A stretch of DNA of 11,904 bases from Chitinophagaceae bacterium (GTDB taxonomy: Bacteria; Bacteroidota; Bacteroidia; Chitinophagales; Chitinophagaceae), in NCBI GenBank assembly GCA_017853235.1, contig JAFMJX010000040.1:1-11904 (forward strand). The letters are read 5' to 3'. Shown piece after piece: positions 1 to 6,895 of the stretch. Numbering within the stretch: position 1 is the first letter of the stretch; each line of letters opens with the position of its first letter. The notes beneath the pieces were generated by a model, which had not been told where the DNA came from, made no database searches, and saw only the letters and a program-made list of their open reading frames with translations. A program made the translations under genes and the position numbers.

Positions 1-392
1 ATGGTCAACACATCCTTGGAGCCTTGAAAATGATTGTCCTCAATGCTTTCTTTGCTTAATGGAATAAATTTACTTTTATCACTAGTGGTGCCGCTACTTT
101 TTGCAAACCATTGTACCGGGGTATTCCACAACACGCTATCTTCTCCCTCCATGATTCGATCTATATAGGGCTTCAGGTCCTGGTATTCGTGGATGGGGAT
201 GGTGGCCTTGAAGCTTCTAATATTAAATAGCCCACTCATATTATACTTACGTCCAAAATGGGTATACTGCCCGTGGGTAATTAAATCCTGTAATGTTTCG
301 CGCTGAGCTGCAATAGGGTCGTTCACCCAATGCTCAATTCGCCAATAACGTAATCGAGCCAATCTTGACAGTGCGGGGCTGAAAATCTTCAT
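1..392 (-). CDS. GH3 family acyl-acid amido synthetase-like protein, N-terminal part (cut by window edge)
   Basis: An open frame starts with ATG at 390-392 and runs leftwards off the window without a stop, giving 130 codons of the N-terminus. The protein opens MKIFSPALSRLARLRYWRIE. At residues 95-112 it shows W-F-A-K-S-S-G-T-T followed by K-F-I-P. This is the ATP/AMP-binding motif of the GH3 family, the plant JAR1-type adenylate-forming enzymes that join acyl acids to amino acids. Family members are about 500 residues, so about three quarters of the gene lies outside. It follows lptB on the same strand after 60 bases and may be co-transcribed. GH3-like proteins are common in Bacteroidota, but I know of no settled bacterial substrate. 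The family call is firm; the reaction is inferred from homologues. Confidence 0.88.
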   Translation of the reverse strand, partial: MKIFSPALSRLARLRYWRIEHWVNDPIAAQRETLQDLITHGQYTHFGRKYNMSGLFNIRSFKATIPIHEYQDLKPYIDRIMEGEDSVLWNTPVQWFAKSSGTTSDKSKFIPLSKESIEDNHFQGSKDVLT

Positions 393-452
393 AGGTATAG
401 CACAATATAAGCCATACGCTTTAAATATTTAACGAATAAGTCCAATAATTGA

Positions 453-1226
453 TTAGGGTTGAGGGGTCTTATTACCCATTTCAATGATCCAATCCTTGCG
501 TTTTAATTCAAAGTTAGTTCCTAAATATAAACGACGTACTTGGTCATCTTCTGCCAACTCTTCTGCCGTTCCATGTTTAAATATTTTTCCTTCTATTAAT
601 AAATAAGCGCGATCGCAAATAGACAATGTTTCATTGACATTATGATCTGTTATTAATATTCCAATGTCTTTTAATTTTAAACGGGCGACTACAGATTGAA
701 TGTCTTCAACTGCGATAGGATCCACGCCAGCAAAGGGCTCATCTAATAAAATAAACTTAGGGTCAACTGCTAAAGCGCGCGCAATTTCGGTACGTCTGCG
801 TTCTCCACCACTTAAGCTGTCACCATTATTATCTCTTACTTGATGTAAATTAAATTCATCTAATAAACTTTCTAATTTATGTTCACGTTCACCTTTGGTA
901 AGTTTGGTCATTTCCAACACTGCCATAATATTATCGGCGACTGATAACTTACGAAATACACTTGCTTCCTGAGGTAAATATCCCAATCCCATTTGAGCAC
1001 GTTTATACATAGGTAGTTTCGTGATATCTTCTTCATTTAAAAACACACGGCCTTCATCGGGCGCAATCAACCCTACCACCATATAAAAGGTAGTGGTTTT
1101 ACCAGCTCCATTAGGTCCCAATAAACCCACGATTTCACCTTGCTTCACCGAAATGCTCACCTGGTCCACTACTTTGCGGCCTTTATATTGCTTTATTAAT
1201 TTGTCGGTATGTATAGCGAGTATCAC
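453..1226 (-). CDS. lptB: LPS export ABC transporter ATP-binding protein LptB
   Basis: This 257-residue protein is the cytoplasmic ATPase of the LptBFG transporter, which extracts lipopolysaccharide from the inner membrane and drives it across the Lpt bridge to the outer membrane. All ABC signatures are present: Walker A GPNGAGKTT (residues 37-45), Q-loop Q86, signature LSGGE (138-142), Walker B FILLDEP (158-164) and H-loop H195. The stretch YLPQEASVFRKLSVADNI is typical of LptB rather than other ABC ATPases. The start is GTG at 1224-1226; no nearer ATG keeps the conserved opening (ILAIHTDKLIKQYKGRK). A TATTTTTG box lies 14 bases upstream. The gene is divergent from metF and followed by the GH3 gene. 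The LptF/G permease genes are not in the window. Confidence 0.95.
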   Translation of the reverse strand: MILAIHTDKLIKQYKGRKVVDQVSISVKQGEIVGLLGPNGAGKTTTFYMVVGLIAPDEGRVFLNEEDITKLPMYKRAQMGLGYLPQEASVFRKLSVADNIMAVLEMTKLTKGEREHKLESLLDEFNLHQVRDNNGDSLSGGERRRTEIARALAVDPKFILLDEPFAGVDPIAVEDIQSVVARLKLKDIGILITDHNVNETLSICDRAYLLIEGKIFKHGTAEELAEDDQVRRLYLGTNFELKRKDWIIEMGNKTPQP

Positions 1227-1240
1227 AGTATATATTTATA

Positions 1241-1248
1241 CAAAAATA
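1241..1248 (-). promoter_or_regulatory. Candidate Bacteroidota-type -7 box (TATTTTTG) of lptB
   Basis: Read on the minus strand, TATTTTTG matches the Bacteroidota vegetative consensus TAnnTTTG. It ends 14 bases before the lptB GTG start. I see no TTG at the usual 19-23-base distance upstream, so only the -7 part is supported. It mirrors an identical box serving metF in the same divergent gap. Confidence 0.5.
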
Positions 1249-1264
1249 AGGGTAAATCAAGGAT

Positions 1265-1298
1265 TTGACTCATTGGAAACTAATATTAACTATTTTTG
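1265..1298 (+). promoter_or_regulatory. Candidate promoter of metF (TTG ... TATTTTTG)
   Basis: TATTTTTG at 1291-1298 fits the Bacteroidota -7 consensus TAnnTTTG. A TTG at 1265-1267 stands 23 bases upstream, at the long end of the usual -33 spacing. Only 6 bases separate the box from the metF ATG, so transcription would be expected to begin at or next to the start codon. Confidence 0.55.
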
Positions 1299-1304
1299 TA
1301 TTCT

Positions 1305-2258
1305 ATGCACGTAACAGAACATTTAGCTAAAGCAAAAGACACCCTGGTGTCTTTTGAAGTATTACCTCCTTTAAAGGGAAAAACCATCACATCCCTATAT
1401 GAGCATTTGGATCCTTTAATGGAATTCAATCCTTCTTGGATTAACGTTACCTACCATCGTAGTGAAACCATGTTTAAAAAACAAGCGGATGGTACTTTTG
1501 AAAAAGTAGATGTGCGTAAGCGTCCGGGAACCGTAGGAATTTGTGCGGCCATCATGAATCATTATAATATTGATGCTGTTCCTCATATTATTTGTGGTGG
1601 ATTTACCAAACGTGAAACGGAAGATGCTTTAATTGATTTACAATTTTTAGGAATTGATAATGCTTTGATTTTACGTGGGGATGCAGCAAAAAACGAAGCC
1701 AGCTTTGAGCCCGAAGTGAATGGTAATAAATATGCAATTGATTTATTAAAGCAAGTGGGCCAACTCAATCAAGGTATTTATTTAGATAAAGATATTTTGA
1801 ATGGAGGAAAAACTAATTTTTGCATGGGCGTAGCTGGATATCCAGAAAAACATTTTGAAGCACCCAATTTTGAAATTGATTTGCAAAAAACAAAAGATAA
1901 AGTGGATGCTGGCGCAGAATATATTATGACACAAATGTTTTTTGATAACAGTAAATATTTGGCCTACGTAAAAGCCTGTCGTGATGCGGGTATCACAGTA
2001 CCTATTATACCAGGATTAAAACCTATTACAAATAAAAAGCAGTTAACTATTTTACCTCGTATATTTCATGTGGATATTCCTACGGATTTATCCAATGCCA
2101 TCAACAAATGCAAAACCGATGCAGATTGTGAAAAAGTAGGTACAGAATGGTTGATTCAACAAAGCAAGGAATTAAAAGCAGCAGGCGCTCCTGTATTACA
2201 TTATTACACTTTAGGAAAACCCAAAGTAATTAAGGATGTAGTAAAAGCTGTTTTTTAA
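1305..2258 (+). CDS. metF: 5,10-methylenetetrahydrofolate reductase (MetF)
   Basis: This 317-residue protein is a complete FAD-dependent TIM-barrel reductase. It converts 5,10-methylene-THF to 5-methyl-THF, the methyl donor for methionine synthesis. Diagnostic stretches are SFEVLPP (residues 16-22, with the catalytic Glu at E18, like SFEFFPP in E. coli), WINVTYH (45-51), LILRGD (121-126, with the flavin-contacting Asp D126), TQMFFD (209-214, with the substrate Gln Q210) and IPGLKPITN (235-243). I placed the start at the ATG at 1305. The frame can be extended to a TTG at 1296, but that TTG lies inside the TATTTTTG promoter box, so the three extra residues are unlikely. The gene is monocistronic here: divergent from lptB and convergent with the downstream thioredoxin-fold gene after 24 bases. 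Confidence 0.95.
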   Translation: MHVTEHLAKAKDTLVSFEVLPPLKGKTITSLYEHLDPLMEFNPSWINVTYHRSETMFKKQADGTFEKVDVRKRPGTVGICAAIMNHYNIDAVPHIICGGFTKRETEDALIDLQFLGIDNALILRGDAAKNEASFEPEVNGNKYAIDLLKQVGQLNQGIYLDKDILNGGKTNFCMGVAGYPEKHFEAPNFEIDLQKTKDKVDAGAEYIMTQMFFDNSKYLAYVKACRDAGITVPIIPGLKPITNKKQLTILPRIFHVDIPTDLSNAINKCKTDADCEKVGTEWLIQQSKELKAAGAPVLHYYTLGKPKVIKDVVKAVF

Positions 2259-2282
2259 TTTAGCACCTTATCGTATCTATTT

Positions 2283-3773
2283 TTATTTATTCGCTTTTTT
2301 CGCCGTGTTTACAATAAAGTCATTGAACTGTTCAATGCTTAAATTTTTGGCTATAATCCGCTTGCCCGAATCTAATAAATAAAAAGTGGGTGTTTTAAAC
2401 ACATCGTACAATTGTCGAATGGTTGTAGGACGACCTTCTTTAATTTCTTTAGTTAAATCTGCTTCTGTTTGATACGCATTGGTCCATCCTTCTAAATGAT
2501 GATCTTTAATAAATGTTTTCCAGGCGGCTATTTCTTTGTAATTGATATTCACCGACAACACATTGATTTGATAATTTTTCCAAATGGCTTTGTAAAAAGA
2601 ATCAAGGCGAGGAATTTCTACTTTACAGTGGCTACAAGTGGGATCCCAAAAGGCAATGAAAGTGTAGGGCGCTTTGATGTCATACAGTGAAATCTTTTTA
2701 TCCTGTACATCGTTTAAAACCAATGCAGGAGCGGCTAATCCCAACTGATTGGCCATCATGCTATAAGCACGATCGGTGATTGAACGACGGGATGCTTCAT
2801 TTAATAAAACAGTATCTCCTTTGGCAAAAAAGTTTTGATAAATATGTAAAAACACTTTATCCTGTCCCATAAATTCAGGACTAATATATTTATTGGTGAA
2901 CTTGAATAACAAGAAAGGAAAAATTTCTTTCCCTGTTTTAGCAACGGTCAACATGTATTGCACTTCTTCAATAATACTATCTGGTTCACGCGATACATAA
3001 TTTTTAAAATACTCGTCTAACTTCGCTTCAAAAAAAGGAGTACGTACCAGCCTGTCATCATTAAATATCACATCATCCCAAAAATGATTTTTGATAAAAT
3101 AAAATGGATACAGTGAATCTGCTTTTCCATTCACTATGGGAATGGCAGGTGCATCTGGTCTTTGCATGACGTTTAGGAAAAAAGCAGTCATGGACTTAGG
3201 TTGATTTTTAATCACACTCTGACGTTTTTCCACCAATTCTTTTTTCTTAGCATTGTATTGATCTGTGATGGAAGTAGAATCTGCTTTGGAAGTAGCCGCT
3301 TTAAATTTAGTTTCTAATTCATTTAATTGACTTCCTATGGTATTCATGGATTTTGAATACTCTTTAAATACATCATTTTCTTTACTGCCAGTAATGGTTA
3401 CATCTGTTAAATGTAAAGTGTCTGCAACAATTTTAAAATGTTGTGCGTCGTCTACTAAAAAATCAAATAAAATGGAATACTTAGGCGATACTACAAAATA
3501 GATACCTGGAGTAAGTTTGTTTTTTGATTCAAAAACACCTTCGCTTTTTTCATTCAACAAAGTAGAATCTGCTAACACTCTACTATTGCCATAGTTGGTT
3601 CCTAAATATATTTTAGTATTTTGATATGGCTTCAAAGTGATCTGAATGGAATGTCCAACCGAAGCGGTGCCAGCTGTTTTCTTTGCTTGAGCTTGGCCTA
3701 GGAAGGGAAGCGATAATAAAATACCTATTATTAAAGCGCTTAAAGGGAGAATTTTTTTCATGGTATGGTTCAT
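2283..3773 (-). CDS. Exported thioredoxin-fold (TlpA-like) protein with long N-terminal region
   Basis: The 496-residue protein has an N-terminal signal peptide: KK, then a hydrophobic stretch ending near GQAQA at about residue 30. It has no lipobox Cys, so it is probably soluble in the periplasm. The N-terminal 50-130 region resembles the beta-rich DUF4369-type domain that often precedes TlpA domains in Bacteroidota. The middle part is helical and charged and looks like a DUF5106-type region. The C-terminal domain (about 350-496) is a thioredoxin fold with active site WDPTCSHC (C380, C383) and cis-proline loop KTPT (P462). The expected role is thiol-disulfide exchange or reduction of periplasmic proteins; the substrate is unknown. 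The start could be the ATG at 3773 or the one four codons later (3761, opening MKKILP), which gives a cleaner signal peptide. It is divergent from rlmD across 136 bases. Confidence 0.85.
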   Translation of the reverse strand: MNHTMKKILPLSALIIGILLSLPFLGQAQAKKTAGTASVGHSIQITLKPYQNTKIYLGTNYGNSRVLADSTLLNEKSEGVFESKNKLTPGIYFVVSPKYSILFDFLVDDAQHFKIVADTLHLTDVTITGSKENDVFKEYSKSMNTIGSQLNELETKFKAATSKADSTSITDQYNAKKKELVEKRQSVIKNQPKSMTAFFLNVMQRPDAPAIPIVNGKADSLYPFYFIKNHFWDDVIFNDDRLVRTPFFEAKLDEYFKNYVSREPDSIIEEVQYMLTVAKTGKEIFPFLLFKFTNKYISPEFMGQDKVFLHIYQNFFAKGDTVLLNEASRRSITDRAYSMMANQLGLAAPALVLNDVQDKKISLYDIKAPYTFIAFWDPTCSHCKVEIPRLDSFYKAIWKNYQINVLSVNINYKEIAAWKTFIKDHHLEGWTNAYQTEADLTKEIKEGRPTTIRQLYDVFKTPTFYLLDSGKRIIAKNLSIEQFNDFIVNTAKKANK

Positions 3774-3909
3774 AATGAATAAGTCTTATCTATATTGAAA
3801 AGTAAAAATCTCAAAAGGTTTGTAAAAATAACATAATAAGTATAAATCTGCTTACAATTAGTAGCCCCTTTTACTATTAATTTAATGTTAGGATAGTACC
3901 TTTGTTTCC
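3774..3909. other. Divergent intergenic region between thioredoxin-fold gene and rlmD
   Basis: These 136 AT-rich bases must hold the promoters of two divergent genes. The rlmD side has a clear TACCTTTG box. For the minus-strand gene the best match is TACTTTTC (3804 to 3797), one base off TAnnTTTG and without a TTG at the right distance, so that promoter is unresolved. No small frame or stable hairpin was seen. Confidence 0.5.
3897..3904 (+). promoter_or_regulatory. Candidate -7 box (TACCTTTG) of the rlmD operon
   Basis: TACCTTTG is an exact match to TAnnTTTG and ends 5 bases before the rlmD GTG start. There is no TTG at -33 spacing. It is the only box of this kind I found ahead of the four-gene run 3910-8011, so it probably drives the whole operon and would give a leaderless transcript. 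Confidence 0.55.
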
Positions 3910-5340
3910 GTGAGAAAAAATAAGCCGGTCACTATACTAGAAAAAGTAACTATTGAGGATTATGCTGCCGAGGGTAAGTCATTAGCCAGAGTGAATGGTA
4001 AAGTCATTTTTGTGGAAGCGGCAGTTCCAGGAGATGTAGTAGACATACAATTGCAAAAAAATAAAGCAGATTGGGGCGAAGGGTTTGTGAAAAAATTTCA
4101 TACTTACTCTTCGTTAAGAGTAACCCCTTTTTGTAGTCACTTTGGAGTGTGTGGGGGTTGTCAATGGCAGATGCTTCCTTATGAACAACAATTGGTATAT
4201 AAGCATCAACAAGTAGTGGACAATTTAAAACGTATTGCAAAAATTCCATTACCTGTAATTCCTTCTATTTTGGGTGCGCCCGAAACGCAGGGATATCGTA
4301 ATAAAGTAGAATATACTTTTGCAACGGAAAAATTTATACCCTTTGAAGATTTTAAAGCGATGAAGGCAGCAGGTACCGAACCTTTTAAAACACCCGGTGC
4401 AGGTGGCTTTCATGCCAGAGGTTTTTTTGAAAAAGTAGTGGAGATAGATACTTGCTATTTACAATCAGAGCCTACTAATTTAATGCGTAAGGCGGTCGTG
4501 AATTTTGCGATGGAACATCAAATGCCTTTTTACAATATTAAACAACATCAGGGTTGGTTGCGTAATATGTTTGTACGTAATACAACGCAAGGGGAATGGA
4601 TGGTAAATATTATTTTAGGATATGAAGCAAAAGAGGAAAGAGAGCAGTTACTAAAAATGTTATTAGAGCAGTTTCCTCAAATCACTACCCTGTTGTATAC
4701 TATTAATACAAAGCGTAATGATAGTATGCAGGACTTAGTTCCTAAAGTATATCATGGGACAGGATATATCACCGAAAAACTAGAAGATTTTTCATTTAAA
4801 ATAAGCCCTAAGTCTTTTTTTCAAACCAATTCTAAACAGGCAGAACGTTTGTATCAAGTAACACGTGATTTTGCCGAATTATCCGGGAAGGAAATAGTGT
4901 ATGATTTGTATTGTGGTACAGGAAGCATTGGTATTTTTTGTAGTAAAAAAGCAAAAAAAATTATTGGTGTTGAGTTTGTAGCAGAAGCAATCGAAGACGC
5001 AAAACAAAACGCTCAATTAAATCAATTAAAGGATACTGCTTTTTTTGCGGGTGATGTAATTGATATTTGTAATGATGATTTTTTTGAAATGCATGGTAAA
5101 CCAGATGTAATCATTACCGATCCACCAAGAGCAGGCATGCATGAAAAGTTGGTTAAAAAACTATTGGATATGGAAGCGCCCTTGATCGTATATGTGAGTT
5201 GTAATCCAGCCACTCAAGCAAGAGACTTATCTTTATTGAGTGAAAAGTATACAGTGACTAAAATACAGCCAGTAGATATGTTCCCGCATACTTTACATAT
5301 TGAAAATGTAGTTCAGTTAAAAAGAACAGATTTAATTTAA
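3910..5340 (+). CDS. rlmD: 23S rRNA (uracil-5-)-methyltransferase, RlmD/RumA type
   Basis: This 476-residue SAM-dependent enzyme methylates C5 of a uridine in 23S rRNA (U1939 in E. coli for RlmD). An N-terminal TRAM RNA-binding domain covers about residues 8-63. Four cysteines, C75, C81, C84 (in CSHFGVCGGC) and C182, fit the [4Fe-4S] cluster of the RumA group. The Rossmann domain has the SAM motif DLYCGTGSIG (332-341) and DPPRAGMH (404-411). The catalytic Cys is in VSCNPAT (C431), and E464 in HIENVV is the expected general base. The start is GTG at 3910, placed 5 bases after a TACCTTTG box. It heads an operon with a rhomboid gene 6 bases downstream. The exact target uridine is inferred, because Bacteroidota paralogues (RlmCD-like) share these motifs. 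Confidence 0.92.
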   Translation: MRKNKPVTILEKVTIEDYAAEGKSLARVNGKVIFVEAAVPGDVVDIQLQKNKADWGEGFVKKFHTYSSLRVTPFCSHFGVCGGCQWQMLPYEQQLVYKHQQVVDNLKRIAKIPLPVIPSILGAPETQGYRNKVEYTFATEKFIPFEDFKAMKAAGTEPFKTPGAGGFHARGFFEKVVEIDTCYLQSEPTNLMRKAVVNFAMEHQMPFYNIKQHQGWLRNMFVRNTTQGEWMVNIILGYEAKEEREQLLKMLLEQFPQITTLLYTINTKRNDSMQDLVPKVYHGTGYITEKLEDFSFKISPKSFFQTNSKQAERLYQVTRDFAELSGKEIVYDLYCGTGSIGIFCSKKAKKIIGVEFVAEAIEDAKQNAQLNQLKDTAFFAGDVIDICNDDFFEMHGKPDVIITDPPRAGMHEKLVKKLLDMEAPLIVYVSCNPATQARDLSLLSEKYTVTKIQPVDMFPHTLHIENVVQLKRTDLI

Positions 5341-5346
5341 TAATAC

Positions 5347-6186
5347 ATGACCCAATTTAGACCTACCCGATTTGAAGTATTACCAGTGATAATTAAAAAT
5401 TTATTAATCATAAATGGATTAATGTTTTTAGCTCAAAATACTTTTGCAGGTCCTACTAGTACATTTTCATTGGAAGATATTTTTGCTTTACATGCCTGGC
5501 AAAGTAGTTTATATCGCCCATGGCAACTCATTACACATATGTTTTTGCACGGTGATTTTAGCCATATATTAGGAAACATGTTTGCCTTATGGATGTTTGG
5601 TTCTATCTTAGAAAATGTATGGGGGCCTAAACGTTTTTTACTATTTTACATGTTGTGTGGTGTGGGTGCCGCGGTAATACATTTGCTCATTTTATCTTAT
5701 GAATTTATTCCTTTAGTAGATCAATATGAAAATTTATTGATGTTGAGTAAATCCAATGCTGCTGGATTTAATGAGGCTGTTTTAGCTTTTTCAAAAGCAC
5801 ATCAAATTCCACTGGCGCGTATTTTAAATGACAATCATGTGAGTTTGTCAACTCCAGGTTTAGCGCCACAATTAATGGACTTGATTACCTCTTTTTATCA
5901 TAAATCTTTAAATACGGCAACCTTAGGAGCCAGCGGTGCCGTGTTTGGTATATTAATTGCATTCGTTTATTTATTTCCCAACACCTACATCTATATTTAT
6001 TTTTTATTCCCTATTAAAGCAAAGTGGTTGGGTATTGCATATTTTGCTTTTGAATTGTATAAAGCACTAGAAAATTCAGCAGGAGATAATGTGGCAAGAT
6101 GGGCACATGTGGGTGGTGCTATCGTTGGATTTATATTAGTATTTATTTGGAAAAAAAGAGACAATCAACACCGTTTTTATAATTAA
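5347..6186 (+). CDS. Rhomboid family intramembrane serine protease
   Basis: This 279-residue polytopic membrane protein should cleave transmembrane substrates inside the bilayer. Both members of the catalytic dyad are present: Ser196 in GASG (194-197) at the start of TM4 and His254 in WAHVGGA within the last helix. The H-x-x-x-N pair of TM2 is also there (H73, N77, in FSHILGNMFALW), as is the RPWQ motif of loop 1 (57-60). I predict six membrane segments, starting near residues 13, 72, 97, 192, 213 and 250. An unusual feature is a loop of about 70 residues (118-188) between TM3 and TM4, placed just before the active serine. The substrate is unknown. It is followed after 2 bases by a second rhomboid-like gene. 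Confidence 0.93.
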   Translation: MTQFRPTRFEVLPVIIKNLLIINGLMFLAQNTFAGPTSTFSLEDIFALHAWQSSLYRPWQLITHMFLHGDFSHILGNMFALWMFGSILENVWGPKRFLLFYMLCGVGAAVIHLLILSYEFIPLVDQYENLLMLSKSNAAGFNEAVLAFSKAHQIPLARILNDNHVSLSTPGLAPQLMDLITSFYHKSLNTATLGASGAVFGILIAFVYLFPNTYIYIYFLFPIKAKWLGIAYFAFELYKALENSAGDNVARWAHVGGAIVGFILVFIWKKRDNQHRFYN

Positions 6187-6188
6187 AT

Positions 6189-6893
6189 ATGGAAAACCCG
6201 ACACCTATCAAACCCTTATTGGGGGCAGATAACAATGCCTTAGTAGCTATCTTAGGAATCAACTTATTGGTAGTGGCTTTAATGGGTTTTTTAAAAATCA
6301 TTTATTATTTAAATAGCCTGCCTTTAGAAGATTTTTACAGCCAAGTATTTCATGTGTTTACCTTGTCACCCAGCACGAGTGTCACTCTGATGAGGCCTTG
6401 GACCCTATTTACTTTTAATTGGATTCATGATGGATTTTGGAGCGTCTTTACTTCTATGATTTGGTTTGTCTTTTTTGCAGATGTTTTACAAAACAATCAA
6501 AGCAACAAACATTTATTTCCCATTTATTTTTATAGTGGACTATCAGCAGGTATTACCTATTTTATTTTAAGTCACTTTACTGTTATGCCAGCACCTTTAA
6601 TGGGGGCGACTGTTTCAGTGACCGCAATTGCAGTGTCTATACTAGTAATTTGTCCAAATTATAAAATATTTCAAAGTATTAAAGGAGGAGTTCCGGTGAA
6701 GTTTATAGTGCTATTGTATTTGGCATTACAAGCGGTGTTTTTAAAAACACATGCATGGTCCGAAATTTTCATTACGTGCATCGCAATGGCTTCCGCTTTG
6801 TTTTATGGACTGTTATTAAAAAAGGGCGTGGATTTAGGAAAATGGATGCATAATTTATTACATTGGGTAAACAAATCAGCATCGCCCAAGTAA
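6189..6893 (+). CDS. Rhomboid-like membrane protein without catalytic residues (pseudo-protease)
   Basis: The 234-residue protein aligns along its length with the rhomboid just upstream. RPWTLFTFNWIHDGF (69-83) matches RPWQLITHMFLHGDF. The next helix corresponds to TM2, and PLMGAT (136-141) matches ATLGAS. At the catalytic positions, however, the dyad Ser is Thr141 with the following Gly replaced by Val. The TM2 His and Asn are Ser85 and Ser89, and the last helix (about 190-210) has no His at the dyad position. The frame is intact and well packed with membrane segments, so it is a maintained gene, not a decayed one. It probably lacks protease activity and may bind or regulate membrane proteins, perhaps the neighbouring rhomboid; that role is inference. 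Confidence 0.85.
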   Translation: MENPTPIKPLLGADNNALVAILGINLLVVALMGFLKIIYYLNSLPLEDFYSQVFHVFTLSPSTSVTLMRPWTLFTFNWIHDGFWSVFTSMIWFVFFADVLQNNQSNKHLFPIYFYSGLSAGITYFILSHFTVMPAPLMGATVSVTAIAVSILVICPNYKIFQSIKGGVPVKFIVLLYLALQAVFLKTHAWSEIFITCIAMASALFYGLLLKKGVDLGKWMHNLLHWVNKSASPK

Positions 6894-6895
6894 GG

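Noticed and set aside
421..432. 12-bp palindrome TTAAATATTTAA between lptB and the GH3 gene
   Set aside because: It is pure A/T and the flanks do not extend it; such palindromes are expected by chance in this AT-rich sequence.
1093..1314. Open frame of 73 codons on the plus strand running from lptB into metF
   Set aside because: It is antisense to the Walker A region of lptB and crosses both promoter boxes; no domain or plausible start signal.
4004..4249. Open frame of 81 codons on the minus strand inside rlmD
   Set aside because: It overlaps the TRAM and FeS-cysteine coding region of rlmD and shows no recognisable feature of its own.
6863..6895. TTG-initiated extension of the EEP protein by 11 residues
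   Set aside because: It overlaps the end of the upstream rhomboid-like gene; the ATG at 6896 directly after that stop codon fits the operon spacing and gives a basic N-terminus before TM1.
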